From Nitrospirota bacterium (GTDB lineage: Bacteria; Nitrospirota; JACRHJ01): 64,000 nt of DNA. The translations under genes and the position numbers were made by a program. Shown piece by piece: positions 53,910 through 63,892 of the stretch. The stretch is taken from the NCBI GenBank assembly GCA_027328825.1, contig DAHWTK010000001.1:16933-80932 (forward strand), in the 5' to 3' direction. A model generated the notes under the pieces. The model searched no databases, was not told the origin of the DNA, and worked only from the letters and a program-made list of their open reading frames with translations. How positions within the stretch are numbered: position 1 is the first letter of the stretch; each line of letters opens with the position of its first letter.

Positions 53910-55604
53910 TTATTTAAGTTTCAATGGTTCCGTTGAGATCGAATTGGGAAGCCCCGGAATGAACTGGAGCGCCTTTTTCTGTTCGGGCGTCGGCTCGTTC
54001 GCGCCCGGTATGGAAGGCGTGACGCCCGGAGCCATCGCCTTTGCGAGTTTCGGCGTTATAAAGAACACAAGCTCCCTCTCGTTCCTTGTCAGGGCCTGGT
54101 CCCTGAAGAAAGCGCCGATTATGGGTATGTCTCCCAGCAGTGGAACCTTGTCGAGAGTCCTCGTCCAGTCCTCGCTTAAAAGCCCGCCGACAACGAACGT
54201 CTCGCCGTCTTTTAGCTCCACGTTCGTGTTGATATGGTCTTCCTTCAGCGCAGGTATCTTGAACCCGTTGAACAGCACTGCGTCGGCATAATCGAGCGAG
54301 CTCACCTCTATGCCGCAGTTATCCTCGCCGTTCCCGGGGTAATTGCCATCCCTTGTCCTGTTGTTTTCCATGTTTATTTCTATGTTGCCGTCTTCTTTTA
54401 CGACTGGCTTCATGTTCATCATGACGCCGAACTTCTTCCAGACTACGCTGATGGACAGTCCGTTACTCGCGCTACCGCCTATATTGCCGCTCTGGACGAC
54501 CGGCACCGGGAACTCTCCGCCCGCAAGAAACGACCCCACTTCGCCGTCCCGCACAAGCAGATCAGGCGATGCGAGCACCCTGGCCAGCCCCTTTGTCGCC
54601 AGGGCCTGGATGAGATACTGTGTCCCGCTCGGGCTGTGGACTACCCCTATGTTAGCCCCGTTTATGCCGGTAGTCGTAAGCGGCAGGTCGTGCGAGCCGG
54701 AGACAAGGCTGTTGATGGCGGTCAGTCCCGGGGAGACGGGCGCGATTGCGCTGTCTATGGTGACATTTCTTCCCGCGTACGCCCAGTTTATGCCCAGGTT
54801 CCTGAGGGCGTTTCTGTCTATCGACGCAACGGTTATCTGGAGGTCTATCTCGGGGGCGTTGGCGACCTCGAGCAGGTCTACGTATTTTATTGTCTTGTCG
54901 TCGGGGTTGCCGTTATTTCTCTGCGTTTCGCGCGTCTGGCCGCCCTGGAGGAAATCGAGTTCCTTGCTCTTCACGTTATAGGCGACGGACTTGAGCACGT
55001 TGTCTATGCGCGCCCTGCGCTCCTGCGTGGACACGCTGCCGGTGACGATGATGGTCGTGCCCAGTGTCTTTATGTTTATGTGGGACGCGTCGTCCCTGGC
55101 GATTGCGTCTATCGCCGCCTTGAGGTCAGTCGTGTCCATTACGACGTTGACGTCGAAGAACTGTTTGTGCTCGTCCTTGTCCCAGACGATGAGCGTCGCC
55201 TTGCCGGGATACTCTCCGTCGATTTTTATCTCGGTTTTGCCGCCGGAACTGTCCGGGGCCGCAGGCGGGTCGGACGCCTTTACAAGCATTTTTTTAAAGA
55301 CGGGATGGTCCGGAACGGCGTAAATGACTTGTACGAGGGCAGGGCTTTTCGGCTCGGCGTTTTTCTCTATCTTTACGCCCTGGTTGGAGGAGTCTACCGA
55401 TTGTTCCTGCACGGTTACTGAATATCTTTTTACCTGGTACGGCACCGTGAGTATGACGGATTCGCCTACGCGCACCTCCGTGTACACCCCGGCGAAGGAC
55501 TTCGATGCGGAAAAGACCGCCGATAACAGCATTGGTATGAATACGATTGAAAAGACGTGCAGTCTTGAATACCTCGGTTTAACGCGCGTACGGTTCTCGC
55601 ACAT
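53910..55604 (-). CDS. cpaC: Tad outer-membrane secretin CpaC/RcpA
   Basis: A 564-residue secretin. A signal peptide (about 1-39) precedes a periplasmic pilus-assembly N domain and BON-like repeats (about 140-210). The C-terminal secretin domain carries GGEFPVPV, GVMMNMKPVV and the hallmark VPLLGDIPIIGAFFR. It forms the outer-membrane channel for the Flp pilus. GGAGG precedes the ATG. It follows cpaB by 26 bp. Confidence 0.95.
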   Translation of the reverse strand: MCENRTRVKPRYSRLHVFSIVFIPMLLSAVFSASKSFAGVYTEVRVGESVILTVPYQVKRYSVTVQEQSVDSSNQGVKIEKNAEPKSPALVQVIYAVPDHPVFKKMLVKASDPPAAPDSSGGKTEIKIDGEYPGKATLIVWDKDEHKQFFDVNVVMDTTDLKAAIDAIARDDASHINIKTLGTTIIVTGSVSTQERRARIDNVLKSVAYNVKSKELDFLQGGQTRETQRNNGNPDDKTIKYVDLLEVANAPEIDLQITVASIDRNALRNLGINWAYAGRNVTIDSAIAPVSPGLTAINSLVSGSHDLPLTTTGINGANIGVVHSPSGTQYLIQALATKGLARVLASPDLLVRDGEVGSFLAGGEFPVPVVQSGNIGGSASNGLSISVVWKKFGVMMNMKPVVKEDGNIEINMENNRTRDGNYPGNGEDNCGIEVSSLDYADAVLFNGFKIPALKEDHINTNVELKDGETFVVGGLLSEDWTRTLDKVPLLGDIPIIGAFFRDQALTRNERELVFFITPKLAKAMAPGVTPSIPGANEPTPEQKKALQFIPGLPNSISTEPLKLK

Positions 55605-55630
55605 TTAAAACGCCTCCTTTTTTATAACTT

Positions 55631-56512
55631 CTATCTGAACGATTCGTTGGTGCGAAGGCTCCCCTTTATTACCTCTATGTTCACCTCCGGCGGACTTACC
55701 GTTCTCGCTGCGAGTATCGCGCCCCGCCTTCTCCCCGGACGGCCACTACGCCTGAAAACCGGGTGCTCCGGCTGGGGCGCGTCTCCTCCGAGAAGCGTCG
55801 CAACCGTTACGCCCTTCGTATTTGTGATGTCGCTGTCGCCCACGTGCCTTAAAATAAGCTGGACCTTGTTCTGGCTCGCCAGCGCCAGCTTCTCCGCGTC
55901 CTCGGGAGAAACGTCGAGCGTAACGGTCGGCACGGTCACCGGCTTGCCGCCCCTCTGCTCGAGTATCTGGCCGACAGCCAGCACGCGCACGTCCTGGAGC
56001 ACAATCTTGCTTATAAGGTTTCTCCTGCCGTTCGGCCTGCCGTATGGCGACTCTACCGTCGCGACGACGTCCACCATGCTGTTCGGCAGAACGAACCCCG
56101 CTACCCCCACCACGTCGTTCACGGCGACGGTTATTGCCCTCTTCCCCGGCCTTATGATATAGCTCATTACTCCCGCTCCGCCGTTTTGCGGGGCGAGGTT
56201 GGACTGAAGCACCGGCTCCCCCGCCGGGATGTGCGTTATGGAAAGCCTGCCTTCGACCGGCCTGATGTCCGCAAAGGAGCCGGCGGGCATATTATTCTTT
56301 GGCCAGTCCGCAAGCTTTACTTGTGCCGGATTAATCCTCGTCCCGAACGGTATATCCGACGCCGCTACCGCGACCTGCCGGATTTCGAGTTTTGCAAGCG
56401 TCGCCTCTTTTTCTTTTTTCGTCAGGTATCCGTAGACAAGGTAGGCCGACACGGAGGCCAGCACAAGGGCCGCCGCCGCGATAACGACTGTAATCCTTGA
56501 TGGAAGGGCCAT
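55631..56512 (-). CDS. cpaB: Flp pilus assembly protein CpaB/RcpC
   Basis: A 293-residue periplasmic protein with one N-terminal TM (about 6-27), then a SAF-like domain (VAASDIPFGTRINPAQVKLADWP) and RcpC/CpaB domain (RPGKRAITVAVNDVVGVAGFVLPNSMVDV). The C-terminal ~60 residues are Arg/Pro-rich. The frame is open upstream, but ATG 56512 has AAGGAGG 7 nt before it and gives the family N-terminus. Confidence 0.94.
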   Translation of the reverse strand: MALPSRITVVIAAAALVLASVSAYLVYGYLTKKEKEATLAKLEIRQVAVAASDIPFGTRINPAQVKLADWPKNNMPAGSFADIRPVEGRLSITHIPAGEPVLQSNLAPQNGGAGVMSYIIRPGKRAITVAVNDVVGVAGFVLPNSMVDVVATVESPYGRPNGRRNLISKIVLQDVRVLAVGQILEQRGGKPVTVPTVTLDVSPEDAEKLALASQNKVQLILRHVGDSDITNTKGVTVATLLGGDAPQPEHPVFRRSGRPGRRRGAILAARTVSPPEVNIEVIKGSLRTNESFR

Positions 56513-56528
56513 CTCTATTCCTCCTTTT

Positions 56529-56978
56529 TCAGGTGCCGCTGTAATACATCGTCCCGGATCGCGAAAGCGTAAGGCTCGCAGGTATGGTCTTGCTGAAAAA
56601 AACCGAGACAATATAGCTGAATGCCTCCAGTACCGGGTCGCTGAATACGCACGATTCGATAACTGTAACTGTCGGCGGAGGAGTGGTACTGTTGATTGTT
56701 ATAGTCGGTGTATTTAACGTTACGCCATAGGCTCCTCCGACCGGTACCGCCGAGGTCATTTGATTCTGCACGTAGGTGGCGACATTGCTCTGAAAACTGG
56801 CGTCGTTGGGAAGTTCTGTCGCATACCGCACCCCGGCGCGCACGGCGTTTTCCAGGGCGTTGTCGTAATACCACGCCCGTGCGAACTCCGCCACCCCTAC
56901 GACAAACACCATAAGGACAACGGATACGAGCGCGAACTCCACAAGGGCCTGCCCTCCGTTATTCCTCAGCCTGTCCAT
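56529..56978 (-). CDS. TadE-like minor pilin/pseudopilin 2
   Basis: A 149-residue TadE-family protein. The N-terminal GGQALVEFALVSVVLMVFVVGVAEFARAW region contains the prepilin-peptidase-type G-x-x-x-VEFAL motif and TM. It probably acts with the preceding TadE-like protein as a minor pilin pair (TadE/TadF). Start ATG 56978 overlaps the upstream stop (TGATG); GTG 56981 is an alternative. Confidence 0.9.
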   Translation of the reverse strand: MDRLRNNGGQALVEFALVSVVLMVFVVGVAEFARAWYYDNALENAVRAGVRYATELPNDASFQSNVATYVQNQMTSAVPVGGAYGVTLNTPTITINSTTPPPTVTVIESCVFSDPVLEAFSYIVSVFFSKTIPASLTLSRSGTMYYSGT

Positions 56979-57418
56979 CACGAGCCGCCTTCGTAAGTGA
57001 TGCTCGCCGTGCGGGTTATCGGGATAGTCCCGCTGAAACCCGGTATTATCGTCCCGGCCAGCACATCGAAACTATACGTCGCCGAGACCACTATGGTCTC
57101 TCCGTATGTGCCTTCGTTCGGCGACGGGAGGATGGTGGTGGCTACTGACGTCAGGCCAGCTGGCGGCAGATAGGTATCTATCCTTGCCGCAGCGTAAGTC
57201 TCCGTCGAACTCACTATGGCGGCAGGGTCCGGCAGGACGGCGCCGTAGCGTGCGGCGGCCCTGACGGAGTTCGAAAGGTGTGTCGAGTAATACCAGTAGC
57301 GCCCGAATTCCACCACTCCGAAAATAAGCGCGAAGAAGAACATGGAGACCAGCGCGAACTCCACTATCGCCTGGCCGGAATTTCCGGGAATCTTTTTTCG
57401 CGGAGCCGATATCATCAT
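56978..57418 (-). CDS. TadE-like minor pilin/pseudopilin 1
   Basis: A 146-residue TadE-family protein with GNSGQAIVEFALVSMFFFALIFGVVEFGRYWY at the N-terminus and a periplasmic beta-rich tail. The start ATG 57418 overlaps the stop of the second flp pilin gene (TAATG), so translation is coupled. The longer GTG form at 57427 lacks a ribosome site. It is 1 nt from the second TadE-like gene. Confidence 0.9.
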   Translation of the reverse strand: MMISAPRKKIPGNSGQAIVEFALVSMFFFALIFGVVEFGRYWYYSTHLSNSVRAAARYGAVLPDPAAIVSSTETYAAARIDTYLPPAGLTSVATTILPSPNEGTYGETIVVSATYSFDVLAGTIIPGFSGTIPITRTASITYEGGS

Positions 57419-57585
57419 TATGGCCACGAACTGACTATGGTTGAATAAAGACTCACGACCCCGCCGCCGAAGGTTGTAAAAACGCCGACCGCCGCCGCGG
57501 CCACAAGGAGCAGAATGACGGCGTATTCCACGAGGCCCTGGCCTTTTTCGTTTTTAACGGGTTTTAAAAACCGCATCGGCGTCAT
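57418..57585 (-). CDS. Second Flp-type pilin (small gene)
   Basis: A 55-residue protein starting MTPMRFLKPVKNEKGQGLVE and continuing with the hydrophobic YAVILLLVAAAAVGVF segment. The Flp prepilin motif G-x-x-x-x-E-Y (GQGLVEY) is intact. It shares the GQGLVEYA core with the first pilin but has a different tail ending VSSWP. GAGGGGA lies upstream of the ATG. It overlaps the TadE-like gene at TAATG, and lies below a strong hairpin, so lower expression than the first pilin is likely. Confidence 0.9.
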   Translation of the reverse strand: MTPMRFLKPVKNEKGQGLVEYAVILLLVAAAAVGVFTTFGGGVVSLYSTIVSSWP

Positions 57586-57608
57586 GTCGTCCCCTCGTCC
57601 ATAAATAT

Positions 57609-57640
57609 CCGCCGGGACCCCCTAAAGAAGGTCCCGGCGG
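57609..57640 (-). other. Strong hairpin between the two pilin genes
   Basis: CCGCCGGGACC / GGTCCCGGCGG is a perfect 11-bp stem with a 10-nt loop, 11 bp after the first pilin stop. No T-run follows on the minus strand. It fits an attenuating/stabilising stem that keeps pilin mRNA abundant relative to the rest of the operon. Confidence 0.75.
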
Positions 57641-57651
57641 AACTTCGGTTG

Positions 57652-57843
57652 TTATAACGAGTTGGTGATGGTGGTGAAGACGCCGGATACCGTCGTGCCT
57701 AGGACTCCCAAGGTGACGATTGCCGCTATCGAGACGAGGAAGATAATGAGGGCGTATTCCACAAGGCCCTGCCCTTTTTCGTTTTCGAGCGGACGCCTGA
57801 GACCGTTGAGGTATGCAGACAACATGAGTATCATGTCCTTCAT
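57652..57843 (-). CDS. flp: Flp major pilin
   Basis: A 63-residue Flp-type prepilin. A ~25-residue basic leader ends at the processing site ENEKGQGLVEYALII (cleavage after G), followed by a hydrophobic helix and a short polar tail (GVFTTITNSL). AAAAGGAG lies upstream of the ATG. As first gene of the operon before a strong hairpin, it is the likely major pilin. The prepilin peptidase gene is not in the window. Confidence 0.94.
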   Translation of the reverse strand: MKDMILMLSAYLNGLRRPLENEKGQGLVEYALIIFLVSIAAIVTLGVLGTTVSGVFTTITNSL

Positions 57844-58105
57844 TGTTTTTCTCCTTTTCAGAAAAATGTTTCGGTTAGAATTATTTGGAGTAGATAACTT
57901 TAAGAAAGGAAGACTAAAAATGGTTCTGATTCAAGCGGTTCCGGTTCGAGTCGTCCCGACCTGCTTATGTCTTGCGTTATATTGATTTATATAATAACTA
58001 CTCATTAAGAGTTTGTCAAATCTGCTGTAATAACCATACTTATTTTAATGTGAATGCAATTTGACGAAAATAATCAATTTTGATATTTTCTAATTGGAGG
58101 TGCTT
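57844..58105. promoter_or_regulatory. Divergent AT-rich promoter region, tad operon / AAA+ gene
   Basis: A 262-bp gap between oppositely directed genes, more AT-rich than its neighbours. GGTTC repeats occur at about 57921-57951 (GGTTCTGATTC, GGTTCC, GGTTCGAG). No clear sigma-54 or sigma-70 pair could be assigned to either gene with confidence. Confidence 0.4.
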
Positions 58106-59383
58106 ATGGGTATGAAATTCGGTGAAAAAAACATACGGGCCCTGCCCCCTCCGCCGTCTTCCGCCGAGGCCACGGGTCTGAACCGCGAATTCCTGACAGA
58201 GCTTGCGCTAAAACAGGTGTTCTATCTCGGGACCTTCACAATCCCGGAGCTTTCCGAGAGGATGAAGCTGCCGCATAATATAATAACGGGCATAGTGCAG
58301 GATATGCGGCAGGGCAAGTTCTGCGAGGTAAAAGGCGGCTCGTCGTATCAGAGCGTCACGTATTCTTTCTCCGTTACCGCCGAGGGCCGCAACAGGGCTG
58401 CCGAGCTCCTGGAAAAAAGCTCCTATGTCGGCCCTGCGCCCGTTACGCTTCAGGAATACCGGCAGATGGCCGAGCGAAATTCCATCCGGAACGTATCCTT
58501 AAGCGAGCCGGACATGCGGATGGCCTTCGCGCCGTATGTCATTCCGGAACACCTGCTGGGCCAGTTCGGAGCGGCGGTTAATTCCGGGAAATCTATATTT
58601 ATTTACGGCCCTGCGGGGAACGGCAAGACGGTATTCGCCGAGGCCCTGGGACGGGTGATGAAGGAGGCCGTGTGCATACCCCATGCCGTGGCCGTCGAAC
58701 GGGAGATAATAAGAGTGTTCGACCCGGTGAACCACTCGACTGCGCCGGACGCGGGCGAGTGCGGCGGTTGCGACCAGCGCTGGGTCCTTTGCAGAAGGCC
58801 TCTCGTAGTCGCGGGCGGAGAACTTACCCTGAAGATGCTCGATCTCGATTTCAACCCCGTACACAAGTTCTACGAGGCGCCGCTCCAGATGAAGGCCAAC
58901 GGCGGCGTGTTCGTAATCGACGACTTCGGGCGTCAGACGATAAGGCCCCGGGACCTGCTTAACCGCTGGATAGTCCCGCTCGAAAGGAGAAGCGATTTCC
59001 TTACACTGCACACCGGCAAGAAATTCGAGATACCATTCGACGAGCTCGTAATATTCGCAACGAACCTCGAACCCGGGGACCTCATGGACGAGGCCTTCCT
59101 CCGGCGCATACATTACAAAATAAAGATAGACCACCCGACGGAGGGGGAGTTCAGGGAGATATTCAGCCGGGTATGCGCCGCAATGGGCATAGAATGCCCC
59201 GAGGAGGCCCTGGACTGGCTCATGTGCGAACGTTACGCCAAGACCAAAACGGCGTTAAACGCCTGCCATCCGCGCGACATAATCGAACAGATGATGGACA
59301 TATCGAAGTACCGGAACATAAAGCCGTCAATCACGAAGGACATCCTGGGTGAGGTATGGAATAACTATTTCATAGAGCGATAA
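58106..59383 (+). CDS. AAA+ ATPase with N-terminal winged helix, beside tad operon
   Basis: A 425-residue ATPase of unknown function. Residues ~28-110 look like a winged-helix domain (LTELALKQVFYLGTFTIPEL). The AAA+ core has Walker A GPAGNGKT (168-175), Walker B VFVIDDFG (268-275) and a lid with DEAFLRRIHYKIKI. An insert after beta2 contains Cys219, Cys222 and Cys229 (GECGGCDQRWVLC), a possible metal site. ATG 58106 has GGAGG 5 nt upstream; the TTG 58094 is inside that site. Divergent placement suggests a link to the pilus, which is inference. Confidence 0.85.
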   Translation: MGMKFGEKNIRALPPPPSSAEATGLNREFLTELALKQVFYLGTFTIPELSERMKLPHNIITGIVQDMRQGKFCEVKGGSSYQSVTYSFSVTAEGRNRAAELLEKSSYVGPAPVTLQEYRQMAERNSIRNVSLSEPDMRMAFAPYVIPEHLLGQFGAAVNSGKSIFIYGPAGNGKTVFAEALGRVMKEAVCIPHAVAVEREIIRVFDPVNHSTAPDAGECGGCDQRWVLCRRPLVVAGGELTLKMLDLDFNPVHKFYEAPLQMKANGGVFVIDDFGRQTIRPRDLLNRWIVPLERRSDFLTLHTGKKFEIPFDELVIFATNLEPGDLMDEAFLRRIHYKIKIDHPTEGEFREIFSRVCAAMGIECPEEALDWLMCERYAKTKTALNACHPRDIIEQMMDISKYRNIKPSITKDILGEVWNNYFIER

Positions 59384-59496
59384 GGCTGTTGTTTTCCGTT
59401 TTCTGGCCTGCCATGGGCGATTAATCCTTTTATCTGTAACCATGCCGCCCTCCGCGCCGTCTATATTTGCATCTCAGGGTTTCCTTTTAAAATAAC

Positions 59497-59525
59497 TTAG
59501 TAAATTCATGGTTTTTTAGTATAAT
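59497..59525 (+). promoter_or_regulatory. Promoter for the RND efflux operon
   Basis: TTAGTA (59497-59502), 17 nt, TATAAT (59520-59525), about 50 bp before the membrane-fusion gene start. The -10 is perfect and the -35 weak, so an activator may help. Confidence 0.5.
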
Positions 59526-59574
59526 AAGTGTTTTTAACCGTGAACGGAAAAATCGAGCAGTGAGGTAGACTTAC

Positions 59575-60753
59575 ATGTCCGAACAGGAAAAAACAGGCGG
59601 AATGGAAGGAACGGGGAATAACAGGCAGGCTTCGCCAAAGCGTAAAATATATTTTCTCATTGCAATAATGTGTCTGACAGTCGTCGGAACGTATGCCCTG
59701 GAGCGCTCCGGGGCCGCAAAAAAAATGCCGAAATCAGCCGCCGGCCCGGCCCCGGTTTCGGTAATTCCCGCGAAAAAAGGCGATATAAATGTCTATATCA
59801 CAGGCCTTGGCTCCGTAGTCCCGCTGAATACCGTTACAGTCAGGACCCGCGTGGACGGCCAGCTCATGAGCGTGAATTACCGCGAGGGCCAGGAGGTGAA
59901 AAAGGGGGCGCTTCTGGCGCAGATAGACCCCAGGCCCTTCCAGGTGCAGCTGATCCAGGCCCAGGGCCAGATGGCAAAAGACAGGCAGTTCCTCGATAAC
60001 GCCAGGATAGACCTCAAACGCTACAAGACCCTCTGGTCCCAGAACTCCATCCCGGAACAGCAGCTCGACACGCAGGCGGCCCTCGTGCGCCAGTATGAAG
60101 GCGTCGTGAAGTCCGACGAGGGCGCCATAGACAGCGCAAAACTCCAGCTTGCATATTCCCGAGTAACCGCGCCTGTCAGCGGACGTGTCGGGCTTCGGCT
60201 TATAGACCCCGGCAACATAGTCCACGCGACCGACACGACCGGCCTTGTCGTAATAACGCAGGATCATCCCATAACCGTCGTATTCCCGATAGCGGAGGAC
60301 GACCTGCCCCGGTTGCAGGCGCGTCTCAGGAAAGGCGGACACCCGCTCGTGGACGTTTACGACCGCGCAATGCTGCACAAAATCGCCTCCGGACGCATGC
60401 TTACGCTCGACAACCAGATAGACCCGTCCACCGGGACGGTAAAGATAAAGGCGATTTTCAGCAACTCCGGAAACCAGCTCTTCCCAAACCAGTTCGTAAA
60501 CGCATCCCTGCTCGTCAAGACACTCCGGGGCGTAGTGGTGATACCGACCGTCGCCGTCCAGAGAGGAAGCCATGGCGCGTATGTCTATATCGTCCGACCC
60601 GGGAACATAGCCGCGATGCGGCCTGTCAAAACCGGGGAGACGGAGGACGGCAAAATCGCGGTAATTTCCGGCATATCGCCCGGCGAGATTGTCGTAACGG
60701 ACGGCATGGAGAGACTCAAGGACGGAAGCAAAGTTGAGATAATAAAGAAGTAA
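59575..60753 (+). CDS. mdtA: RND efflux membrane-fusion protein, MdtA-like
   Basis: A 392-residue periplasmic adaptor. One N-terminal TM (about 23-42), then barrel-sandwich hybrid/lipoyl halves ([34 protein letters not shown] and [22 protein letters not shown] regions) around an alpha-hairpin, and a beta-barrel ([13 protein letters not shown]). It links the inner-membrane pump to an outer-membrane channel. The stop overlaps the pump start (TAATG). The subfamily call is based on similarity and the mdtABC order. Confidence 0.9.
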   Translation: MSEQEKTGGMEGTGNNRQASPKRKIYFLIAIMCLTVVGTYALERSGAAKKMPKSAAGPAPVSVIPAKKGDINVYITGLGSVVPLNTVTVRTRVDGQLMSVNYREGQEVKKGALLAQIDPRPFQVQLIQAQGQMAKDRQFLDNARIDLKRYKTLWSQNSIPEQQLDTQAALVRQYEGVVKSDEGAIDSAKLQLAYSRVTAPVSGRVGLRLIDPGNIVHATDTTGLVVITQDHPITVVFPIAEDDLPRLQARLRKGGHPLVDVYDRAMLHKIASGRMLTLDNQIDPSTGTVKIKAIFSNSGNQLFPNQFVNASLLVKTLRGVVVIPTVAVQRGSHGAYVYIVRPGNIAAMRPVKTGETEDGKIAVISGISPGEIVVTDGMERLKDGSKVEIIKK

Positions 60754-63700
60754 TGAACATCTCCCGCCCGTTTATAACCCGTCCGGTCGCAACGACACTC
60801 CTGATGATTGCCATCATCCTGGCCGGCGCCGTGGCATACCGCCAGCTCCCGGTCGCCGCCCTGCCGCAGGTGGAATACCCGACAATCCAGGTGCGGACGT
60901 TCTATCCGGGCGCAAGCCCGGACGTCATGGCCTCGTCCGTTACGGCGCCGCTTGAGCGCCAGTTCGGCCAGATGCCGGGCCTTGCCCAGATGACCTCGGC
61001 AAGCTCAGGCGGCAGTTCCATAATCACGCTTCAGTTCGGCCTGGACCTGAGCCTCGACATCGCCGAGCAGGAGGTGCAGGCGGCAATCAACGCGGCTGGG
61101 ACCTTCCTGCCCAAAGACCTCCCGAACCCGCCCGTGTACAGCAAGGTCAACCCCGCGGACGCGCCGGTACTTACGCTCGGCCTCACTTCGGATTCCATGC
61201 CCCTGCCGCAGGTGGAAGACCTGGCCGACACGCGGTTCGCGCAGAAGATTTCCCAGCTTCCGGGCGTGGGGCTTGTGAGCATCGGCGGGGGCCAGAAGCC
61301 CGCGGTGCGCGTGCGCGCGAACCCGACTGTCCTCGCCTCCTACGGCATGACGCTCGAGGATCTGCGCACGGCAATCGGCGCCGAGAACGTCAACCAGGCG
61401 AAGGGCAGCTTCGACGGCCCGCACCAGTCTTACATCATCGGGGCGAACGACCAGCTCCTTTCGAGCAAGGAATACCGCTCTCTCGTCGTGGCCTATAAAA
61501 ACGGCGCGCCCGTGAAGCTTTCGGACGTCGCGGAGGTTATGAACGGGGCCGAGAACGTGCAGGAGGCGGCCTGGATGAACAAGACCCCCGCCGTGATACT
61601 CAACATCCAGAGGCAGCCCGGCGCGAACGTAATCGCCGTCGTGGACAGGATAAAACAGCTCCTGCCCCAGCTTGAAACCTCCCTGCCGCCCTCGATACAC
61701 GTCACGATACTTACCGACCGCACCACCACCATCCGGGCCTCGGTGCGGGACGTGCAGTACGAGATGCTCCTCGCCATAGCGCTTGTCGTAATGGTCATAT
61801 TTCTCTTCCTCCGGAACCTCTACGCGACTGCCATACCGAGCGTCGCAGTCCCTCTGTCCCTTGTCGGGACGTTCGGCGTAATGTATCTCATGGGCTTCAG
61901 CCTGAACAACCTCTCGCTCATGGCGCTCACAATATCCACGGGTTTTGTCGTGGACGACGCCATAGTCATGATAGAGAACATAGCGAGATTCGTCGAACAG
62001 GGAGACCCGCCTCTCGAAGCCGCCCTGAAGGGTTCAAAACAGATAGGGTTTACAATCCTCTCCCTGACCGTCTCACTTATCGCCGTCCTGATACCGCTTC
62101 TTTTCATGGGGGACATAGTAGGCCGCCTTTTCAGGGAGTTCGCCCTGACGCTGGGCGTAACGATACTCATCTCGGCGGTCGTCTCCCTGACTCTTACGCC
62201 GATGATGTGCGCGAGGCTCCTGAAACACACGCCGGAGGAGAAACAGGGGCGATTTTACCACTGGTCTCAGGGAATGTTCGACAGGATGATAGCGCGCTAC
62301 GGAAAGGCCCTGCGCTTCGTGCTGAACCACCAGAACACTACGCTGCTCGTCGCCCTGGGCACGCTCGTTCTGACGGTCCTTCTGTACATGGCCATCCCGA
62401 AGGGTTTCTTCCCGATACAGGATACGGGGGTTATACAGGGAATATCGGAGGCGCCGCAGTCCATATCCTTCCCCGAAATGGCCGTGCGCCAGCAGAAACT
62501 GGCGGCTGTAATCCTCAAGGACCCGGCGGTGGAAAGCCTTTCTTCCTTCATCGGCGTGGACGGGACGAACACGACGCTCAACACCGGCCGCATACTTATA
62601 AACTTAAAACCGCTCTCAGACCGCGGCATGAGCGCGAGCGCCATTATAAGGCGGCTTAAGCCTAAGCTCGCAGCCGTCCGGGGCATAAGGCTTTTCATGC
62701 AGCCGGTGCAGGATCTGACCGTGGACGTGCGCCAGAGCCGCACGCAGTTCCAGTATACGATGGAAGACCCGAGCGCCGACGAGCTCGACACCTGGGCGCC
62801 CCGCATAATAAAGAAATTTGAAACCCTGCCGGAGCTTGCCGACGTTAGCAGCGACCAGCAGAACAGGGGGCTTCAGGAAAACCTCGACATAGACAGGAGC
62901 ACGGCCTCGAGGCTCGGCATCACGCCGCAGACCATAGACGACACGCTCTACGACGCCTTCGGCCAGAGGCTCATATCCACCATGTTCACGGAGCTGAACC
63001 AGTACCGGGTCGTGATGTCCGTAAAGCCGGAGTTCCAGCAGGACCCGCTGGGGCTTAAGTCCATATACCTCAGGAGCTCCGGCGGCGGAGAAGTCCCGCT
63101 CGGCGCGATTACCAGGGCCTCGGAAACGACTGCCCCGCTCGTGATAAACCGCCTGGGGCAGTTCCCGGCGGTAACGGCTTCATTCAATCTCGCGCCGGGC
63201 GCGTCCCTGGGCGGCGCGGTTTCGGCGGTGGAGAAGGCCGTAAAGGGCCTCGGGGTTCCGGCAAGCATACAGACGAGCTTCCAGGGCACGGCGCAGGCGT
63301 TCATAGCCTCCCTCTCCAACGAACCCCTGCTGATCCTCGCCGCGCTCATTACGGTCTACATAATCCTCGGCGTCCTCTACGAGAGCTACATCCATCCCGT
63401 GACGATACTCTCCACCCTGCCGTCGGCTGGCGTCGGCGCGCTCTTGGCGCTCATGATTTTTCATTCCGACTTGAACGTCGTCGCCATAATCGGCATCATA
63501 CTCCTCATTGGTATCGTGGAGAAGAACGGCATCATGATGGTCGATTTCGCGCTCGACCTCGAGAGAAACGAAGGCAAAAGCCCGACCGAGGCGATATACC
63601 AGGCGTGCCTGCTCCGGTTCCGGCCTATACTCATGACGACCTTTGCGGCGCTACTGGGCGCTCTTCCGCTCGCGCTCGGGCGCGGAGTCGGCTCCGAGCT

Positions 63701-63824
63701 TCGGCGACCGCTCGGCATATCCATAGTCGGCGGCCTGATTGTCAGCCAGGCGCTCACCCTCTTCACTACGCCGGTGATATACCTCGCGTTCGACAGGATT
63801 GCGGGGAGGATAAAAAAGAAATAG
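60753..63824 (+). CDS. mdtB: RND efflux pump, MdtB-like
   Basis: A 1023-residue HAE1-type RND transporter with 12 TM segments and two large periplasmic loops. It opens [21 protein letters not shown]4 contains the proton-relay residues in [16 protein letters not shown] (two Asp), and a second half begins with a similar [12 protein letters not shown] segment. MdtBC pumps work as heteromers exporting bile-salt or drug-like compounds in Enterobacteria; the substrate here is unknown. A second pump gene follows 68 bp later, supporting the mdtABC reading. Confidence 0.93.
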   Translation: MNISRPFITRPVATTLLMIAIILAGAVAYRQLPVAALPQVEYPTIQVRTFYPGASPDVMASSVTAPLERQFGQMPGLAQMTSASSGGSSIITLQFGLDLSLDIAEQEVQAAINAAGTFLPKDLPNPPVYSKVNPADAPVLTLGLTSDSMPLPQVEDLADTRFAQKISQLPGVGLVSIGGGQKPAVRVRANPTVLASYGMTLEDLRTAIGAENVNQAKGSFDGPHQSYIIGANDQLLSSKEYRSLVVAYKNGAPVKLSDVAEVMNGAENVQEAAWMNKTPAVILNIQRQPGANVIAVVDRIKQLLPQLETSLPPSIHVTILTDRTTTIRASVRDVQYEMLLAIALVVMVIFLFLRNLYATAIPSVAVPLSLVGTFGVMYLMGFSLNNLSLMALTISTGFVVDDAIVMIENIARFVEQGDPPLEAALKGSKQIGFTILSLTVSLIAVLIPLLFMGDIVGRLFREFALTLGVTILISAVVSLTLTPMMCARLLKHTPEEKQGRFYHWSQGMFDRMIARYGKALRFVLNHQNTTLLVALGTLVLTVLLYMAIPKGFFPIQDTGVIQGISEAPQSISFPEMAVRQQKLAAVILKDPAVESLSSFIGVDGTNTTLNTGRILINLKPLSDRGMSASAIIRRLKPKLAAVRGIRLFMQPVQDLTVDVRQSRTQFQYTMEDPSADELDTWAPRIIKKFETLPELADVSSDQQNRGLQENLDIDRSTASRLGITPQTIDDTLYDAFGQRLISTMFTELNQYRVVMSVKPEFQQDPLGLKSIYLRSSGGGEVPLGAITRASETTAPLVINRLGQFPAVTASFNLAPGASLGGAVSAVEKAVKGLGVPASIQTSFQGTAQAFIASLSNEPLLILAALITVYIILGVLYESYIHPVTILSTLPSAGVGALLALMIFHSDLNVVAIIGIILLIGIVEKNGIMMVDFALDLERNEGKSPTEAIYQACLLRFRPILMTTFAALLGALPLALGRGVGSELRRPLGISIVGGLIVSQALTLFTTPVIYLAFDRIAGRIKKK

Positions 63825-63831
63825 CGGGTAA

Positions 63832-63880
63832 TCCTTCCCCCCTGCCTCTCTCCCGTTAAAAGGGCGCGGGGTGAAAGGTT
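63832..63880. repeat. CCTCTCTCCC-type repeat remnant between pump genes
   Basis: CCCCCCTGCCTCTCTCCCG with AAAGGGCGCGGGGTG downstream resembles the dispersed CCCTCTCCC palindromes seen at 7.6 and 35.2 kb, though the stem is imperfect. Confidence 0.35.
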
Positions 63881-63892
63881 TTTTAAAATAGT

